Source of the DNA: JAKFWF01 sp041745515
GTDB lineage: Bacteria; Pseudomonadota; Alphaproteobacteria; Rhizobiales; Hyphomicrobiaceae
DNA length: 42,404 nucleotides
Direction: 5' to 3'
Assembly: GCA_041745515.1 (NCBI GenBank)
Contig: JBGTIU010000208.1
Location: 1 to 42,404, forward strand
Shown here: one piece after another, positions 18,336 to 26,714 of the stretch
Layout: the number at the start of each line of letters is the position of its first letter
Numbering within the stretch: position 1 is the stretch's first letter
Notes under the pieces: generated by a model
Told to the model about the DNA's origin: nothing
The model's database searches: none
What the model saw: the letters and a program-made list of their open reading frames with translations, nothing else
Made by a program: the position numbers and the translations under genes

Positions 18336-19171
18336 CTGTGTACCCCCGCCATCGATCCGATCGAGACGAATCGCCCTACGCTCGCTACCACGACCATCGC
18401 GGCAACGAGCAGCACGACAGAAGCTGCCGAGGCCAGCGGCCAATCCAGGCGATCATTGACGAAGCCGTCGATCAACATCGACAGCGTGATGCTTGCTGAG
18501 CCGCCGAGTAGAGCGGGCGTGATGAAGAACCCCAACGAGAGCAGAAAGACGAACGTGGCCGCGGTTGCAACTCCACGGAGCGACAGCGGCAGCAGCACGC
18601 GGAAGAATGTCGTGTGACGATGTGCGCCGAGGCCCTCGCTGGCGCGGAGCAGTGCCGGATCGATCCGCACCAAAGCGGCGAACATCGGAAGCACCGCGTA
18701 CGGCAGCAGCACGTGGACCATGCCGATGAGCACGCTTGTATGATTAAAGAGAAGTGCGACCGGCTGATCCGATAATCCGCTACCGACCAGCACGCGGTTT
18801 ATAGGGCCATTGCGCTCGAGCAGCAGCATCCAAGAAAAGGTTCGCACCAGCACACTGATCCAAAGTGGCAGCAGCACGCAACTGAACAACGCAGCACGCC
18901 AATTGGCTGTCAACCGTGTCAGCATGAAAGCGACAGGATACGCAATCAGGAGTGAAATGATCGTCACTACAACTGCAAAAAAAAACGTATTGGCGAACAC
19001 GCGCGCATAAATGTCATCGCCAAGCACTTGGGCATAGGCGGCGAACGGCCCGACTGGTGAATTGAAGCTTCGGCCTACCAAACGCGCCAACGGCACGACG
19101 AATGCCAGTCCGACGATCAGCAGCGCCGGCGTGAGCAGAACAGCGGTGGCCAATCTGCCAGCAAAGCTCAT
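18332..19171 (-). CDS. ABC transporter permease (PotB/PotH type)
   Basis: This 279-aa inner-membrane permease is the PotB-type subunit of the second importer. The first helix is LLTPALLIVGLAFVVPLARL and the EAA loop LLRASEGLGAHRHTTFFRVL. LSLGFFITPALLGG follows, as in its counterpart at 1407-2327. The ATG at 19171 overlaps the stop of the FAD oxidoreductase gene by four bases, tying transport and oxidation genes into one transcript and rejecting the longer frame. Confidence 0.9.
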   Translation of the reverse strand: MSFAGRLATAVLLTPALLIVGLAFVVPLARLVGRSFNSPVGPFAAYAQVLGDDIYARVFANTFFFAVVVTIISLLIAYPVAFMLTRLTANWRAALFSCVLLPLWISVLVRTFSWMLLLERNGPINRVLVGSGLSDQPVALLFNHTSVLIGMVHVLLPYAVLPMFAALVRIDPALLRASEGLGAHRHTTFFRVLLPLSLRGVATAATFVFLLSLGFFITPALLGGSASITLSMLIDGFVNDRLDWPLASAASVVLLVAAMVVVASVGRFVSIGSMAGVHR

Positions 19172-20751
19172 CGGCCCAAGTCCTTGAGGATTTCGCGTGC
19201 CGCGTTGTGACCGGCGACACCGCCCACCCCACCGCCTGGATGCGCCGATGACCCGCACTGGTAGACGCCGCGGATAGGGCTCCGATAGTCAGCCCAGTGC
19301 GGCGCGGGGCGCGCGAAGAACAGCTGGTCGATCTGCAACTCACCATGGAAGATATGCCCATGCGGTGATCCGATAATCCGCTCGATATCCGGAGGCGTGA
19401 GCACCTGCATATCAATGATCCCGCTCGAGAACCCCGGAGCGAATTCATCCATCACGCGCAGAACGTTCTTGGTAAATTCATCCTTCCGGCTGGCCCAGTC
19501 GCCATCGCGCAGCTTGTATGGCGCGTGACCACCAAACAGGTGAACGACGTGCTTGCCGGATGGCGCGATCGTGTTATCGACGAAACTCGGTGCAACTGGA
19601 GTGATGAAGGGATCGCGCGACCAGTCGCCGTACTTGGCATCATCATAGGCACGTTCGAGATAGTCTATGGTCGGCCCGATGTGGGTGTACGTCGGATATT
19701 CGAAGCCGCAAATGTGCGGGTCGAAGCCTTTGTACTGGGGCAAGCGCTCACAGGCGATGTTGACCTTGAATGCCGTCGAAAACGTTCGATAGTTTTCGAT
19801 GTCACGCACGAACTCAGCCGGCAGTGTCGATCGCGGCAGGAACTTCAGAAACGTCAGCTTGGCGCTGACATTGCTAACCACCACTTGAGCTTCAAACCTG
19901 CTCCCGTCCGCCAATGTCACGCCGGTCGCTGTACCGTTCGCAGTATCAATCCCGATGACTTCGGCGTCGGTTCTGAGTTCCAGCCCTTTCTCACGGCCGG
20001 ACGCCGCGATGGCCTGCGTGATCGTTCCCATTCCGCCGCGAATGAAACCCCAACCGCCCGCTCCAGCGTGCTCGCCCATGACATGATGCGCAATTACGTA
20101 AGCTGAGCCTGGAGTCTTCGGCCCGGCAAAGGTTCCGATACCGCAATAGTAGGCTAGAACGGCCTTGACCACCGGGCTCTCGAACCACTCTGAAAGGTAA
20201 TCATCGGCACTCATTGTGAAGAGATCGATCAGACGAAACAGCTTGCCGCCAATCTTGCGATACTTCCAAAGGAAGGCTGCCGTCTGCCTGAATGATTTCC
20301 AATCCCGGCATGATGGGTCTGGCGGCGTCTCGAGAAGGATCTTGCGGATGATCGCAACGGACTCGATCAGATAGCGATCGAACTGCGGGTAAATCTCAGC
20401 ATCCTTCTTGGAAAATCGTGCAAAGCTTTTCTGGGTTTTCACCACCGAGTCGCTGAACACGATGTGATCACCGCCTGGCAGCGGCCCGAACATGTCGGAC
20501 GCCGGCAGGACCTCGAATCCAAACCTCCGGAGCTCGAGATCCTCGATCACCTTCGGATGCAGCAGGCTCATGAGGTAACTGAAGACGGAGAACTTAAAGC
20601 CCGGAACGACCTCCTCCGAGACAGCTGCACCACCGACCACATGGCGGCGTTCCAGCACCAAAGTCCGCAAGCCAGCGCGTGCGAGATAGGCACCGCACGT
20701 CAGTCCATTATGACCGCCACCAACGATGATCGCATCGTATCGCGCCGCCAT
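19168..20751 (-). CDS. FAD/NAD(P)-dependent oxidoreductase, PYROXD2/phytoene-desaturase-like
   Basis: This 527-aa flavoprotein has the N-terminal dinucleotide motif AIIVGGGHNGLTCGAYLARAG and the C-terminal FAD-contact region CGSSAHPGGGVGGVAGHNAA, the hallmark of the PYROXD2 and carotenoid-desaturase-like group of amine-oxidase-fold enzymes. The substrate is not deducible; bacterial members occur in catabolic operons. The ATG at 20751 is preceded by GGGAG; a TTG 15 bases further upstream is less likely. It is the first gene of the seven-gene cluster B minus-strand operon and is divergent from the XRE-cupin regulator. Confidence 0.88.
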   Translation of the reverse strand: MAARYDAIIVGGGHNGLTCGAYLARAGLRTLVLERRHVVGGAAVSEEVVPGFKFSVFSYLMSLLHPKVIEDLELRRFGFEVLPASDMFGPLPGGDHIVFSDSVVKTQKSFARFSKKDAEIYPQFDRYLIESVAIIRKILLETPPDPSCRDWKSFRQTAAFLWKYRKIGGKLFRLIDLFTMSADDYLSEWFESPVVKAVLAYYCGIGTFAGPKTPGSAYVIAHHVMGEHAGAGGWGFIRGGMGTITQAIAASGREKGLELRTDAEVIGIDTANGTATGVTLADGSRFEAQVVVSNVSAKLTFLKFLPRSTLPAEFVRDIENYRTFSTAFKVNIACERLPQYKGFDPHICGFEYPTYTHIGPTIDYLERAYDDAKYGDWSRDPFITPVAPSFVDNTIAPSGKHVVHLFGGHAPYKLRDGDWASRKDEFTKNVLRVMDEFAPGFSSGIIDMQVLTPPDIERIIGSPHGHIFHGELQIDQLFFARPAPHWADYRSPIRGVYQCGSSAHPGGGVGGVAGHNAAREILKDLGR

Positions 20752-20786
20752 CGCCACTCCCACCAACCCGGATTGGCATAATTCAA

Positions 20787-20836
20787 TTGCGCAACTTTAT
20801 TTATCAAAGTAAAAATTTGGCAAGAGATTTTTACTT
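20787..20836. promoter_or_regulatory. Divergent operator region with perfect inverted repeat
   Basis: The 94-bp AT-rich gap between the divergent oxidoreductase and regulator genes contains a perfect inverted repeat. AAGTAAAAAT at 20807-20816 and ATTTTTACTT at 20827-20836 are separated by 10 bases, so the arm centres are two helical turns apart. An 8-bp palindrome TTGCGCAA lies at 20787-20794. The right arm ends nine bases before the regulator's ATG. This fits an operator for the adjacent XRE-cupin protein controlling both directions; binding itself is inferred. Confidence 0.6.
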
Positions 20837-20845
20837 GGGGTGCAT

Positions 20846-21481
20846 ATGAGCGAGGCCACATCGCGCCGGATCAAACAGTCGGATCGAACGCGCGGAGTTA
20901 GGTCCCACCGGGCCAACGATGTCACAGCGGAGCGCAAGTTGGGCGCTGACATCCGAGGACTTCGCAAGGCACGTGGATACGCGCTCATGGTGCTCGCCGA
21001 GCGCACCGGCTTGTCAGTCGGCTATCTGAGCCTGCTCGAACGCGATATGTCCACGCCGTCAATCAAGGCGTTGCATTCCATAAGCCGGGCGTTGGGTGTG
21101 ACCATCAGCTGGTTCTTTGATGGTGGCGCAGTTGCGCCCGCGGAACAGGACCTGGTAGTCCGCCGCACGCGCCGCCGCCGGCTCGACTACTCTGCTGGCA
21201 TTGTCGATGAACTCCTCAGTCCGTCCCTGGCTGGCCAGCTGGAACTTCTTGCGAGCCGCTTTGCACCCGGCGCCTCGTCCGGAGACGAACCCTATACCCA
21301 TACCGGCGAGGAGGCCGGCGTCGTGATCCGAGGCAGCTTGGAACTATGGGTCGATGGCAAGGTGTTCATGTTGGAAGCAGGCGACAGCTTTGGATTTCCC
21401 AGTTCTCTCCCGCACCGGTACCGTAACCCTGGAACCGAAGAATCGGAAGTTGTCTGGGCGATCACTCCGCCGAGCTATTGA
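20846..21481 (+). CDS. XRE-family HTH and cupin transcriptional regulator
   Basis: This 211-aa DNA-binding protein has an XRE helix-turn-helix at about residues 32-88 (DIRGLRKARGYALMVLAERT, then GLSVGYLSLLERD) and a C-terminal cupin at about 120-211 (YTHTGEEAGVVIRGSLELWV, PSSLPHRYRNPG). This is the layout of PuuR-like repressors that sense polyamines or other small carbon/nitrogen compounds. The ATG at 20846 has GGGG five bases ahead; a GTG at 20840 is an alternative. A perfect inverted repeat lies immediately upstream. The following oxidase gene starts 10 bp after its stop, so it heads a three-gene operon and probably controls both divergent arms of cluster B. Confidence 0.9.
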   Translation: MSEATSRRIKQSDRTRGVRSHRANDVTAERKLGADIRGLRKARGYALMVLAERTGLSVGYLSLLERDMSTPSIKALHSISRALGVTISWFFDGGAVAPAEQDLVVRRTRRRRLDYSAGIVDELLSPSLAGQLELLASRFAPGASSGDEPYTHTGEEAGVVIRGSLELWVDGKVFMLEAGDSFGFPSSLPHRYRNPGTEESEVVWAITPPSY

Positions 21482-21491
21482 AGGAAGGTCC

Positions 21492-22772
21492 TTGGAAGTC
21501 CAGCTCGCCAATCTTTGGGAGGAAACGGCTGTAGCGCCACCTGTTTGTCCGCCACTGGACAGAAATGTTTCAACGGATGTGCTCGTTATCGGTGCTGGCT
21601 ATCTTGGACTTTCTGCAGCGCTGCATCTAGCCGAAGCAGGCGTCGAAACCGTTGTCGTTGATGCCGAGGCACCGGGCTGGGGCGCCTCGGGAAGAAACGG
21701 CGGACAGATCATCCCTGGATTGAAATACGACCCGGCTGAACTGGAATCCATGTTCGGTCACGAGCGAGGCAAGCGGCTATGGCAATTCGCTGGTCGAACC
21801 GCAGATGTTGTTTTCGATCTTATCGATCGACATAAGCTGAATTGCGGTGCCCGGCGTTCTGCTTGGATTCAAGGCGTCCATTCGCATGCCGCTGCGGAGC
21901 GCTCCAAGCGCAGGGCTGCGGATTGGCAAAGTCGTGGTGCGGCAGTCGAATACCTCGACCAGTCGCGCGCGGCAAAGATATCCGGCACTTCGATCTATGT
22001 TGGAGCTTTTGCCGATTACCGTGCGGGTGCTCTGCAGCCGCTATCCTTCGCGCGCGAGCTAGCGAGAGCCGCTCTTGCGGCCGGTGCGCGTATTCATGGC
22101 AAGACTCGCATCATCACTCTCGAACGGGACGGCGCCGGTTGGCGTGCGCTGTGTCAAAACGGAAAAAAATTATCCGCGCGGAGGGTGATCCTCGCAACAA
22201 ATGCGTACAGCGACAAACTCGTGCCAGGCGTTTCGCAGTCGATCGTCGCAGCCAACTCGCTGCAGATCGCAACTGCGCCGCTGCCGCCAAGTGTCCGATC
22301 CACTATCCTGCCGAACGGCGAAGTGCTGTCCGACACGCGCCGGATAATTCGTTACTGGCGGCTTGATGACGATGGACGGTTGTTGATGGGGGGACGCGGC
22401 CCCTACCGCGAGCCGAGACCACTATCCGACTGGTCGCACCTCATGCGCGACGTCCGCGTACTGTTCCCAGCGCTCTGCGATGTGCCGTTCACGCATCGCT
22501 GGGGCGGCAGGGTGGCGATCCACACCGACTATCTGCCTCACTTGCACCGGTTGCGGCATGGCCTGACCATCGCGGTGGGATGTCAAGGGCGCGGCATAGG
22601 TTGGCAGACGGCGATGGGCGCAGAACTGGCACGGATGCAAATGCGGCAGGACTACGTGCCGGTGCTTCCGGTTTCGCCAATTGCACCAATTACCTTCCAT
22701 CACTTGAAAGCGATGGGCGTCACCGCGACCATCGCGATGTACCGCGTACTCGATCGCTTTGGCTTTACTTGA
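21492..22772 (+). CDS. DAO-family FAD-dependent oxidoreductase (PuuB-like)
   Basis: This 426-aa flavoprotein begins its FAD fold with VLVIGAGYLGLSAALHLAEAG and then WGASGRNGGQIIPGLKYDP, the GASGRNGGQ motif of gamma-glutamylputrescine oxidase-like enzymes. GCQGRGIGWQTAMG near the C-terminus is the second cofactor-contact region. The start is taken as TTG at 21492, directly after AAGGAAGG; the upstream frame overlaps the regulator and has no such site. It is probably co-transcribed with the regulator and the enoyl-CoA hydratase, and would oxidise an amine of the compound imported by the divergent operon. Confidence 0.88.
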   Translation: MEVQLANLWEETAVAPPVCPPLDRNVSTDVLVIGAGYLGLSAALHLAEAGVETVVVDAEAPGWGASGRNGGQIIPGLKYDPAELESMFGHERGKRLWQFAGRTADVVFDLIDRHKLNCGARRSAWIQGVHSHAAAERSKRRAADWQSRGAAVEYLDQSRAAKISGTSIYVGAFADYRAGALQPLSFARELARAALAAGARIHGKTRIITLERDGAGWRALCQNGKKLSARRVILATNAYSDKLVPGVSQSIVAANSLQIATAPLPPSVRSTILPNGEVLSDTRRIIRYWRLDDDGRLLMGGRGPYREPRPLSDWSHLMRDVRVLFPALCDVPFTHRWGGRVAIHTDYLPHLHRLRHGLTIAVGCQGRGIGWQTAMGAELARMQMRQDYVPVLPVSPIAPITFHHLKAMGVTATIAMYRVLDRFGFT

Positions 22773-22794
22773 CGTTGGACAAAGGTCGCGCGCG

Positions 22795-23628
22795 ATGACG
22801 TATGAAACAATCGAGCTGAAGGTCGAGCAGCGCGTTGCGGTCCTGACGTTCAATCGACCGAAGGTATTGAACGCATTCGACGGCACGCTGGTCAACGAAA
22901 CGGTTGCCGCGTTGAGGGCGTTGGGAGCCGACGACACAGTTTCGGCAATCGTGGTGCACGGCGCCGGACGCGCCTTCTCGGCCGGGTTCGACCTGAAAGC
23001 CGGCGCCGCAACAGCGGGCCAGCGGGGACCTGTCGAGTGGCGCCGGATGCTGGAAGCCGATTTCGAATTCATCATGAGCTTCTGGGACTGCCCCAAGCCG
23101 ACCATTGCCGCCGTTCATGGCTACTGCATCGGCGGTGCATTCGAGTTGTCGCTCGCGTGCGACGTTACGATCGCCGCAGAGACGACCAGGTTCGGCGCTC
23201 CGGAGGTCAAATTCGGGTCCGGCGCTGTAGCACTGCTGCTGCCTTGGATCGCCGGACCAAAAGCTGCGAAAGAGTTGCTTCTCACCGGGGATGATCGTCT
23301 CACGGCACAACGCGCGCTTGGGCTCGGTATCGTCAATCACGTCGTGCCCGACGGCGAGGAGCTTCCCCGCGCCATCGCCATTGCAACTGACATGGCCGCG
23401 GCTGCGCCGAGTGCCGTTCGCCTGACCAAACTTGCGATCAATCGTAGCTTCGATGCGATGGGAATGCGCTCGGCACTAGCCTCTGCGCTGGAAATCGACA
23501 TCTTCATCGAGGCATCCGGCGGCCCTGAGCGTGCAGAGTTCGATCGGATTCGCCGGGGGAAAGGATTGAAGGCCGCTCTGGAGTGGCGCGACAGCAGGAT
23601 CGGTGGCAACTTGCCTGAACGTCCATAG
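22795..23628 (+). CDS. Enoyl-CoA hydratase/isomerase family protein
   Basis: This 277-aa crotonase-fold protein has the oxyanion-hole segments GAGRAFSAGFDLK and GYCIGGAFELSLACDVTIA and the expected glutamate region RFGAPEVKFGSGA. It would hydrate the double bond made by the acyl-CoA dehydrogenase of the divergent operon. The ATG at 22795 (MTYETIELKVEQ) fits the family start; AAAGG lies upstream. It is 22 bp after the oxidase gene and ends the three-gene plus-strand operon. No 3-hydroxyacyl-CoA dehydrogenase or thiolase is in the window, so later steps must be encoded elsewhere or be different. Confidence 0.92.
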   Translation: MTYETIELKVEQRVAVLTFNRPKVLNAFDGTLVNETVAALRALGADDTVSAIVVHGAGRAFSAGFDLKAGAATAGQRGPVEWRRMLEADFEFIMSFWDCPKPTIAAVHGYCIGGAFELSLACDVTIAAETTRFGAPEVKFGSGAVALLLPWIAGPKAAKELLLTGDDRLTAQRALGLGIVNHVVPDGEELPRAIAIATDMAAAAPSAVRLTKLAINRSFDAMGMRSALASALEIDIFIEASGGPERAEFDRIRRGKGLKAALEWRDSRIGGNLPERP

Positions 23629-23639
23629 AAGCGTACCGC

Positions 23640-23993
23640 CCAGCTGCCCTTGCGTGGCATCTCCTCGCGACTCATGTCCGATAAGCGCTTCTTCATACCA
23701 GGCTTCAGGCGCGCGCCCTCCTTACTTCGAAACTCGGCCCGACCAGCGTCGGTGAGGCCGCCGCGCGGATCGCGTTTACGTCCTTCCATGTTGCGGCTTT
23801 CCGTACACGTTTCTTGCCGGTGGCGTGCATGTTGTCGACAAGATTGGGGTAGGGACGGCCGGCGCGTTTGGCGCGAGCCCGGGCGACCTCTTTCTGGCGC
23901 GGCGACAGCGCCTGCGAGCGTGGCCACTTCGGGTCTTCGGATTTGGTTTCTTCCAGGGCGGTCGTTGCTGTCGCATGTGGCTTCCTTGCTGAC
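23640..23993 (-). pseudogene. Decayed small basic protein gene (DUF6321-like pieces in two frames)
   Basis: No intact gene is seen between the hydratase and the photolyase, but the reverse strand holds two recognisable pieces in different frames. One frame reads EDPKWPRSQALSPRQKEVA then RAKRAGRPYPNLVDN and KKRVRKAATWKDVNAIR. The next frame then continues DPRGGLTDAGRAEFRSKEGA, RLKPGMKK and PRKGSWAVRFYG. From memory, these resemble small basic rhizobial proteins carrying a DUF6321-type domain. The frame change is near 23768, the first frame lacks a start codon, and the end runs into the hydratase gene, so this is likely a relic with one or more frameshifts. Confidence 0.45.
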
Positions 23994-24058
23994 CGGAACG
24001 CTTGTCATTCCATTACGTTCCGCCAAGATGTTCGTCGCCCCAGTTTTGAAGAGGCCAT

Positions 24059-25495
24059 ATGACCGAGCCTATCATCGTCTGGTTTCGTCGGGATTTGCGG
24101 CTCAGTGACAACGCAGCGCTGGCGGCAGCGGTCGCATCCGGGGCTCCGATCATTCCCCTATTCGTTCTCGACGATATATCTGCTGGAGACTGGAAGCTGG
24201 GCGGCGCCAGCCGATGGTGGTTGCACCACAGTCTTGCGTCGCTGGCCAATGCGCTGATCGGCAAAGGCTCACAACTCGTCTTGCGCCGCGGCCCGGTCAA
24301 CGAGGTGGTGCCGGCGTTTGCACAAGAAGCGCGAGCGGCTGCCGTGCATTGGTCCGGAGGGTACGATCCCGTTGCGAAGGATCTTGAGCCACGCATTAAC
24401 GCCGCGCTTGCCGAGCTTGGCGTCGTTGCACGGCGGTTTGCCGGTGAATTACTGTTCGAGCCAAGTGATATCCAGACGAACGGAGGCCATCCGTTTCGTG
24501 TCTTCACGCCGTTCTGGCGCGCCTGTCTTGAACGGCCCGAGCCGATCGAGCCGCGCCGTGCGCCGGGGCGGCTGACCGCACCGGTCAACTGGCCGGTTTC
24601 GGATGCATTGGCGGATTGGCGTCTGATTCCGACGACGCCGGATTGGGCTGCAGGTCTGCGCGAGACGTGGCAGCCCGGCGAGGATGGCGCCAAGCGGCGG
24701 CTGGCGGCCTTCGTCAAGAAGGCGCTGGCAAACTACGCCAACGGTCGCGATCGACCGGACAAGGATGGGACGTCGCGCCTGTCTGCCCACCTCCATTTTG
24801 GTGAGGTGAGCCCGTCTCAGTGCTGGCACGCGGCCGGCCGCGCCTTAAAGGATGCGCCGGGCGCGCAACGCGGCATCAATTCGTTTCGGCGCGAACTGGG
24901 CTGGCGCGAATTCTCTGCCTACCTGTTCTACCACTGGCCCGATCTCCCCAGCCAGCCGTTCCGCGCAAAGTTCAAGTCCTTTCCGTGGAAAGCAGACCGC
25001 CAAGCTTTTGCAGCATGGCAGAAAGGTAAAACCGGATATCCGATTGTCGATGCCGGCATGCGCCAGCTCTGGCAAACAGGCTGGATGCATAATCGCGTGC
25101 GCATGATCGTCGCGTCGTTCTTCATCAAGGACCTGCTCATGCCATGGCAGACGGGCGAGGCCTGGTTTTGGGATACGCTGGTCGACGCCGATCTCGCTAA
25201 CAATGCGCAAGGCTGGCAGTGGGTGGCAGGTTCTGGAGTTGACGCAGCACCCTACTTCCGCATTTTCAATCCTGTGACCCAGGGCAAAACCCACGACCCC
25301 CATGGGGAGTACGTGCGTCGCTTTGTGCCGGAGTTGAAGCGTCTGCCGGCGGAGCATATTCATGCGCCATGGGATGCACCCGAGGACGTCCTGGCCGCCG
25401 CCAACGTCGTGCTCGGCAGCACCTATCCGCGGCCGATCGTCGATCACGCGCTGGCGCGGCGAGCGGCGCTGGAGGCGTTTGCTGCGTTGGAATAG
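24059..25495 (+). CDS. phrB: Cryptochrome/deoxyribodipyrimidine photolyase
   Basis: This 478-aa flavoprotein repairs UV-induced pyrimidine dimers in DNA using blue light. The N-terminal photolyase alpha/beta domain begins IIVWFRRDLRLSDNAAL. The C-terminal FAD-binding helical domain shows TSRLSAHLHFGEVSP, GYPIVDAGMRQLWQTGWMHN, and NAQGWQWVAGSGVDA with PYFRIFNP. The WMHNR segment, the DADLANNAQGWQW region and several Trp residues consistent with the electron-transfer chain are present. GAGG precedes the ATG at 24059. Length is normal for class I photolyases. Its relation to the catabolic genes is unclear; it is transcribed alone. Confidence 0.93.
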   Translation: MTEPIIVWFRRDLRLSDNAALAAAVASGAPIIPLFVLDDISAGDWKLGGASRWWLHHSLASLANALIGKGSQLVLRRGPVNEVVPAFAQEARAAAVHWSGGYDPVAKDLEPRINAALAELGVVARRFAGELLFEPSDIQTNGGHPFRVFTPFWRACLERPEPIEPRRAPGRLTAPVNWPVSDALADWRLIPTTPDWAAGLRETWQPGEDGAKRRLAAFVKKALANYANGRDRPDKDGTSRLSAHLHFGEVSPSQCWHAAGRALKDAPGAQRGINSFRRELGWREFSAYLFYHWPDLPSQPFRAKFKSFPWKADRQAFAAWQKGKTGYPIVDAGMRQLWQTGWMHNRVRMIVASFFIKDLLMPWQTGEAWFWDTLVDADLANNAQGWQWVAGSGVDAAPYFRIFNPVTQGKTHDPHGEYVRRFVPELKRLPAEHIHAPWDAPEDVLAAANVVLGSTYPRPIVDHALARRAALEAFAALE

Positions 25496-25825
25496 TCTGG
25501 CGGCTGGGCTTGGCCGCACTTTTCGCACGCACCGCAAACAAAATCGATGTGAACGTAGGATCCCTGGATGCCCGATGTTCCGCCCGACTGTCGAAATGCT
25601 GCATCGTGCCAGTCCACCGCTCGTCGCTCGCGCAGGGGAACGGCAGCAGTACGCCGGCTTCTTTCATGGTGGCAACGATCTGCCACATATGGATCGTCTC
25701 CGACGGTCGACGCCGCGAGTCATAAAGTTGAGCTTGTGTACAAATTCCATGGTTATTCACGGAGTGTTCCGAGCCCGTAGGACACAAAAAAAATCATGTA
25801 AATCAGTATATTGAGTCGAACTCAT
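25496..25825. other. Non-coding stretch between photolyase and tRNA scar
   Basis: No gene is supported here. Open frames on both strands are short and unlike known families. One minus-strand frame has a CGACEKCG motif that hints at a zinc ribbon, but no credible start or length supports it. No integrase-like sequence is recognised. The 3' part is AT-rich and directly abuts the tRNA fragment. Confidence 0.4.
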
Positions 25826-25870
25826 CTTCCCAAGCTGCGTACGAGGGTTCGATTCCCTTCGCCCGCTCCA
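25826..25870 (+). other. 3' fragment of tRNA-Gly(CCC), probable attachment-site scar
   Basis: The sequence from CTTCCCAAGCTG (anticodon loop with CCC and the 3' stem) through the T arm (GAGGGTTCGATTCCCTT) to CGCCCGCTCCA (acceptor 3' strand, discriminator T and encoded CCA) matches the 3' half of an alphaproteobacterial glycine tRNA. The 5' half is absent; the upstream bases are AT-rich and cannot form the D arm or the acceptor 5' strand. Such 45-nt 3' copies are the typical duplicated attachment sequence left where a genomic island integrated into a tRNA gene. As the fragment is on the plus strand, the inserted DNA would lie to its left. Confidence 0.7.
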
Positions 25871-25900
25871 ACGGTTTCCGATTCCGGCCGTCAAGCTTGT

Positions 25901-26624
25901 TCACCGCGAATGCCGCGCCGCGTGCGGTGTCTTCTCCCAGTAGAACGGTGCGGTCACCAGTTGGACGAGGCCGCGAAAGGCCGCCCACGACACGAACATC
26001 CAATATAGCGGCATCAGTGCGACGAACGGGATCAGTGAATGTCGCTTGATTCGCACGGCGGCAACGATTGCGAGCACCATGGCGCTCAGGTAGCCAGCCA
26101 GCATATTGAATCCCGCCAGCACGAGAAATCCGCGTTCGAGAGCCGTTGCCGGGATCGCAAATACATTGCCGCTATACAACTCCCAGGCGAACAGCGCATA
26201 GAACACCGGGTGAAAAAGGCTCGACAGAAGAATGCCCCCCATCAGCGCCTGGAACGCAAGGAAGTTGCGCAATCCAAGCTCGGACCACAACCGTCTCGGC
26301 CTGCGCATGTGCACCAGGTAGGTTTGCATCCACCCTTTCAGCCAACGGCTGCGCTGGCCGATCCACGGCCCCAGATTGGCGGGTGCTTCCTCCCAGGTAA
26401 TTGAATCGACCATTGCAATTCTGCCCCCCGCCCTTGCGATGCGGATGCCGAGGTCGGCGTCCTCGGTTACGTTGTGGGGATCCCAGTTTCCGACGCTGTC
26501 GAGAAAATCTCGCCGGAAGTGATTGGACGTGCCGCCGAGCGGTGTCGGCAGCTCGAATTTCACCAACGTCGGCAACAGCCCTTCGTATAATGCTCCGTAC
26601 TCGAGCGCGAACTGGCGCGTGAGC
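25901..26624 (-). pseudogene. C-terminal part of BcsA-like glycosyltransferase, split by transposon
   Basis: This fragment starts at the transposon edge with LTRQFALEYGALYEGLLPTL and continues through GGTSNHFRRDF, TEDADLGIRIARAGG (the TED catalytic motif), QRSRWLKGWMQ (QxxRW motif) and several membrane helices to its own stop at 25901. It is the missing second half of the gene whose first half is at 30369-31478. Joining the parts after removing one copy of the 10-nt flank gives a continuous frame of 608 codons including stop. The split leaves the catalytic acidic motif and the QxxRW motif in separate pieces, so the gene is almost certainly inactive. Confidence 0.88.
26615..26624. repeat. Left target-site duplication
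   Basis: GCGCGTGAGC directly precedes the left end of the transposon and is repeated directly after its right end at 30369-30378. IS1595-family elements usually make 8-bp duplications; the two extra matching bases may be chance or part of one element end. Confidence 0.85.
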
Positions 26625-26638
26625 GGTATTATGGCGCA
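26625..26638 (+). repeat. Left terminal inverted repeat
   Basis: GGTATTATGGCGCA; perfect match in inverse orientation to the right end at 30355-30368. The match stops at the 15th base. Confidence 0.9.
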
Positions 26639-26714
26639 AAGACCACAACCGTTGCGGAGATCGCCAATTCGGAGTCACTGTCATGAGTGACACGAGGGAA
26701 AGCTGGCGGTCGAA

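Noticed and set aside
12091..23628. Canonical Puu (putrescine) pathway assignment
   Set aside because: Only the regulator and oxidase types match; gamma-glutamylputrescine synthetase, the Puu aldehyde dehydrogenase and the hydrolase are absent, and CoA-dependent enzymes are not part of that pathway.
25826..25870. A complete functional tRNA gene at this position
   Set aside because: The upstream bases cannot form the D arm or the 5' acceptor strand and the 5' side of the anticodon stem is incomplete.
25803..26003. 66-codon minus-strand frame containing RAKGIEPSYAAWE
   Set aside because: This peptide is the known artefact of translating the complement of a tRNA; it only reflects the tRNA-Gly fragment.
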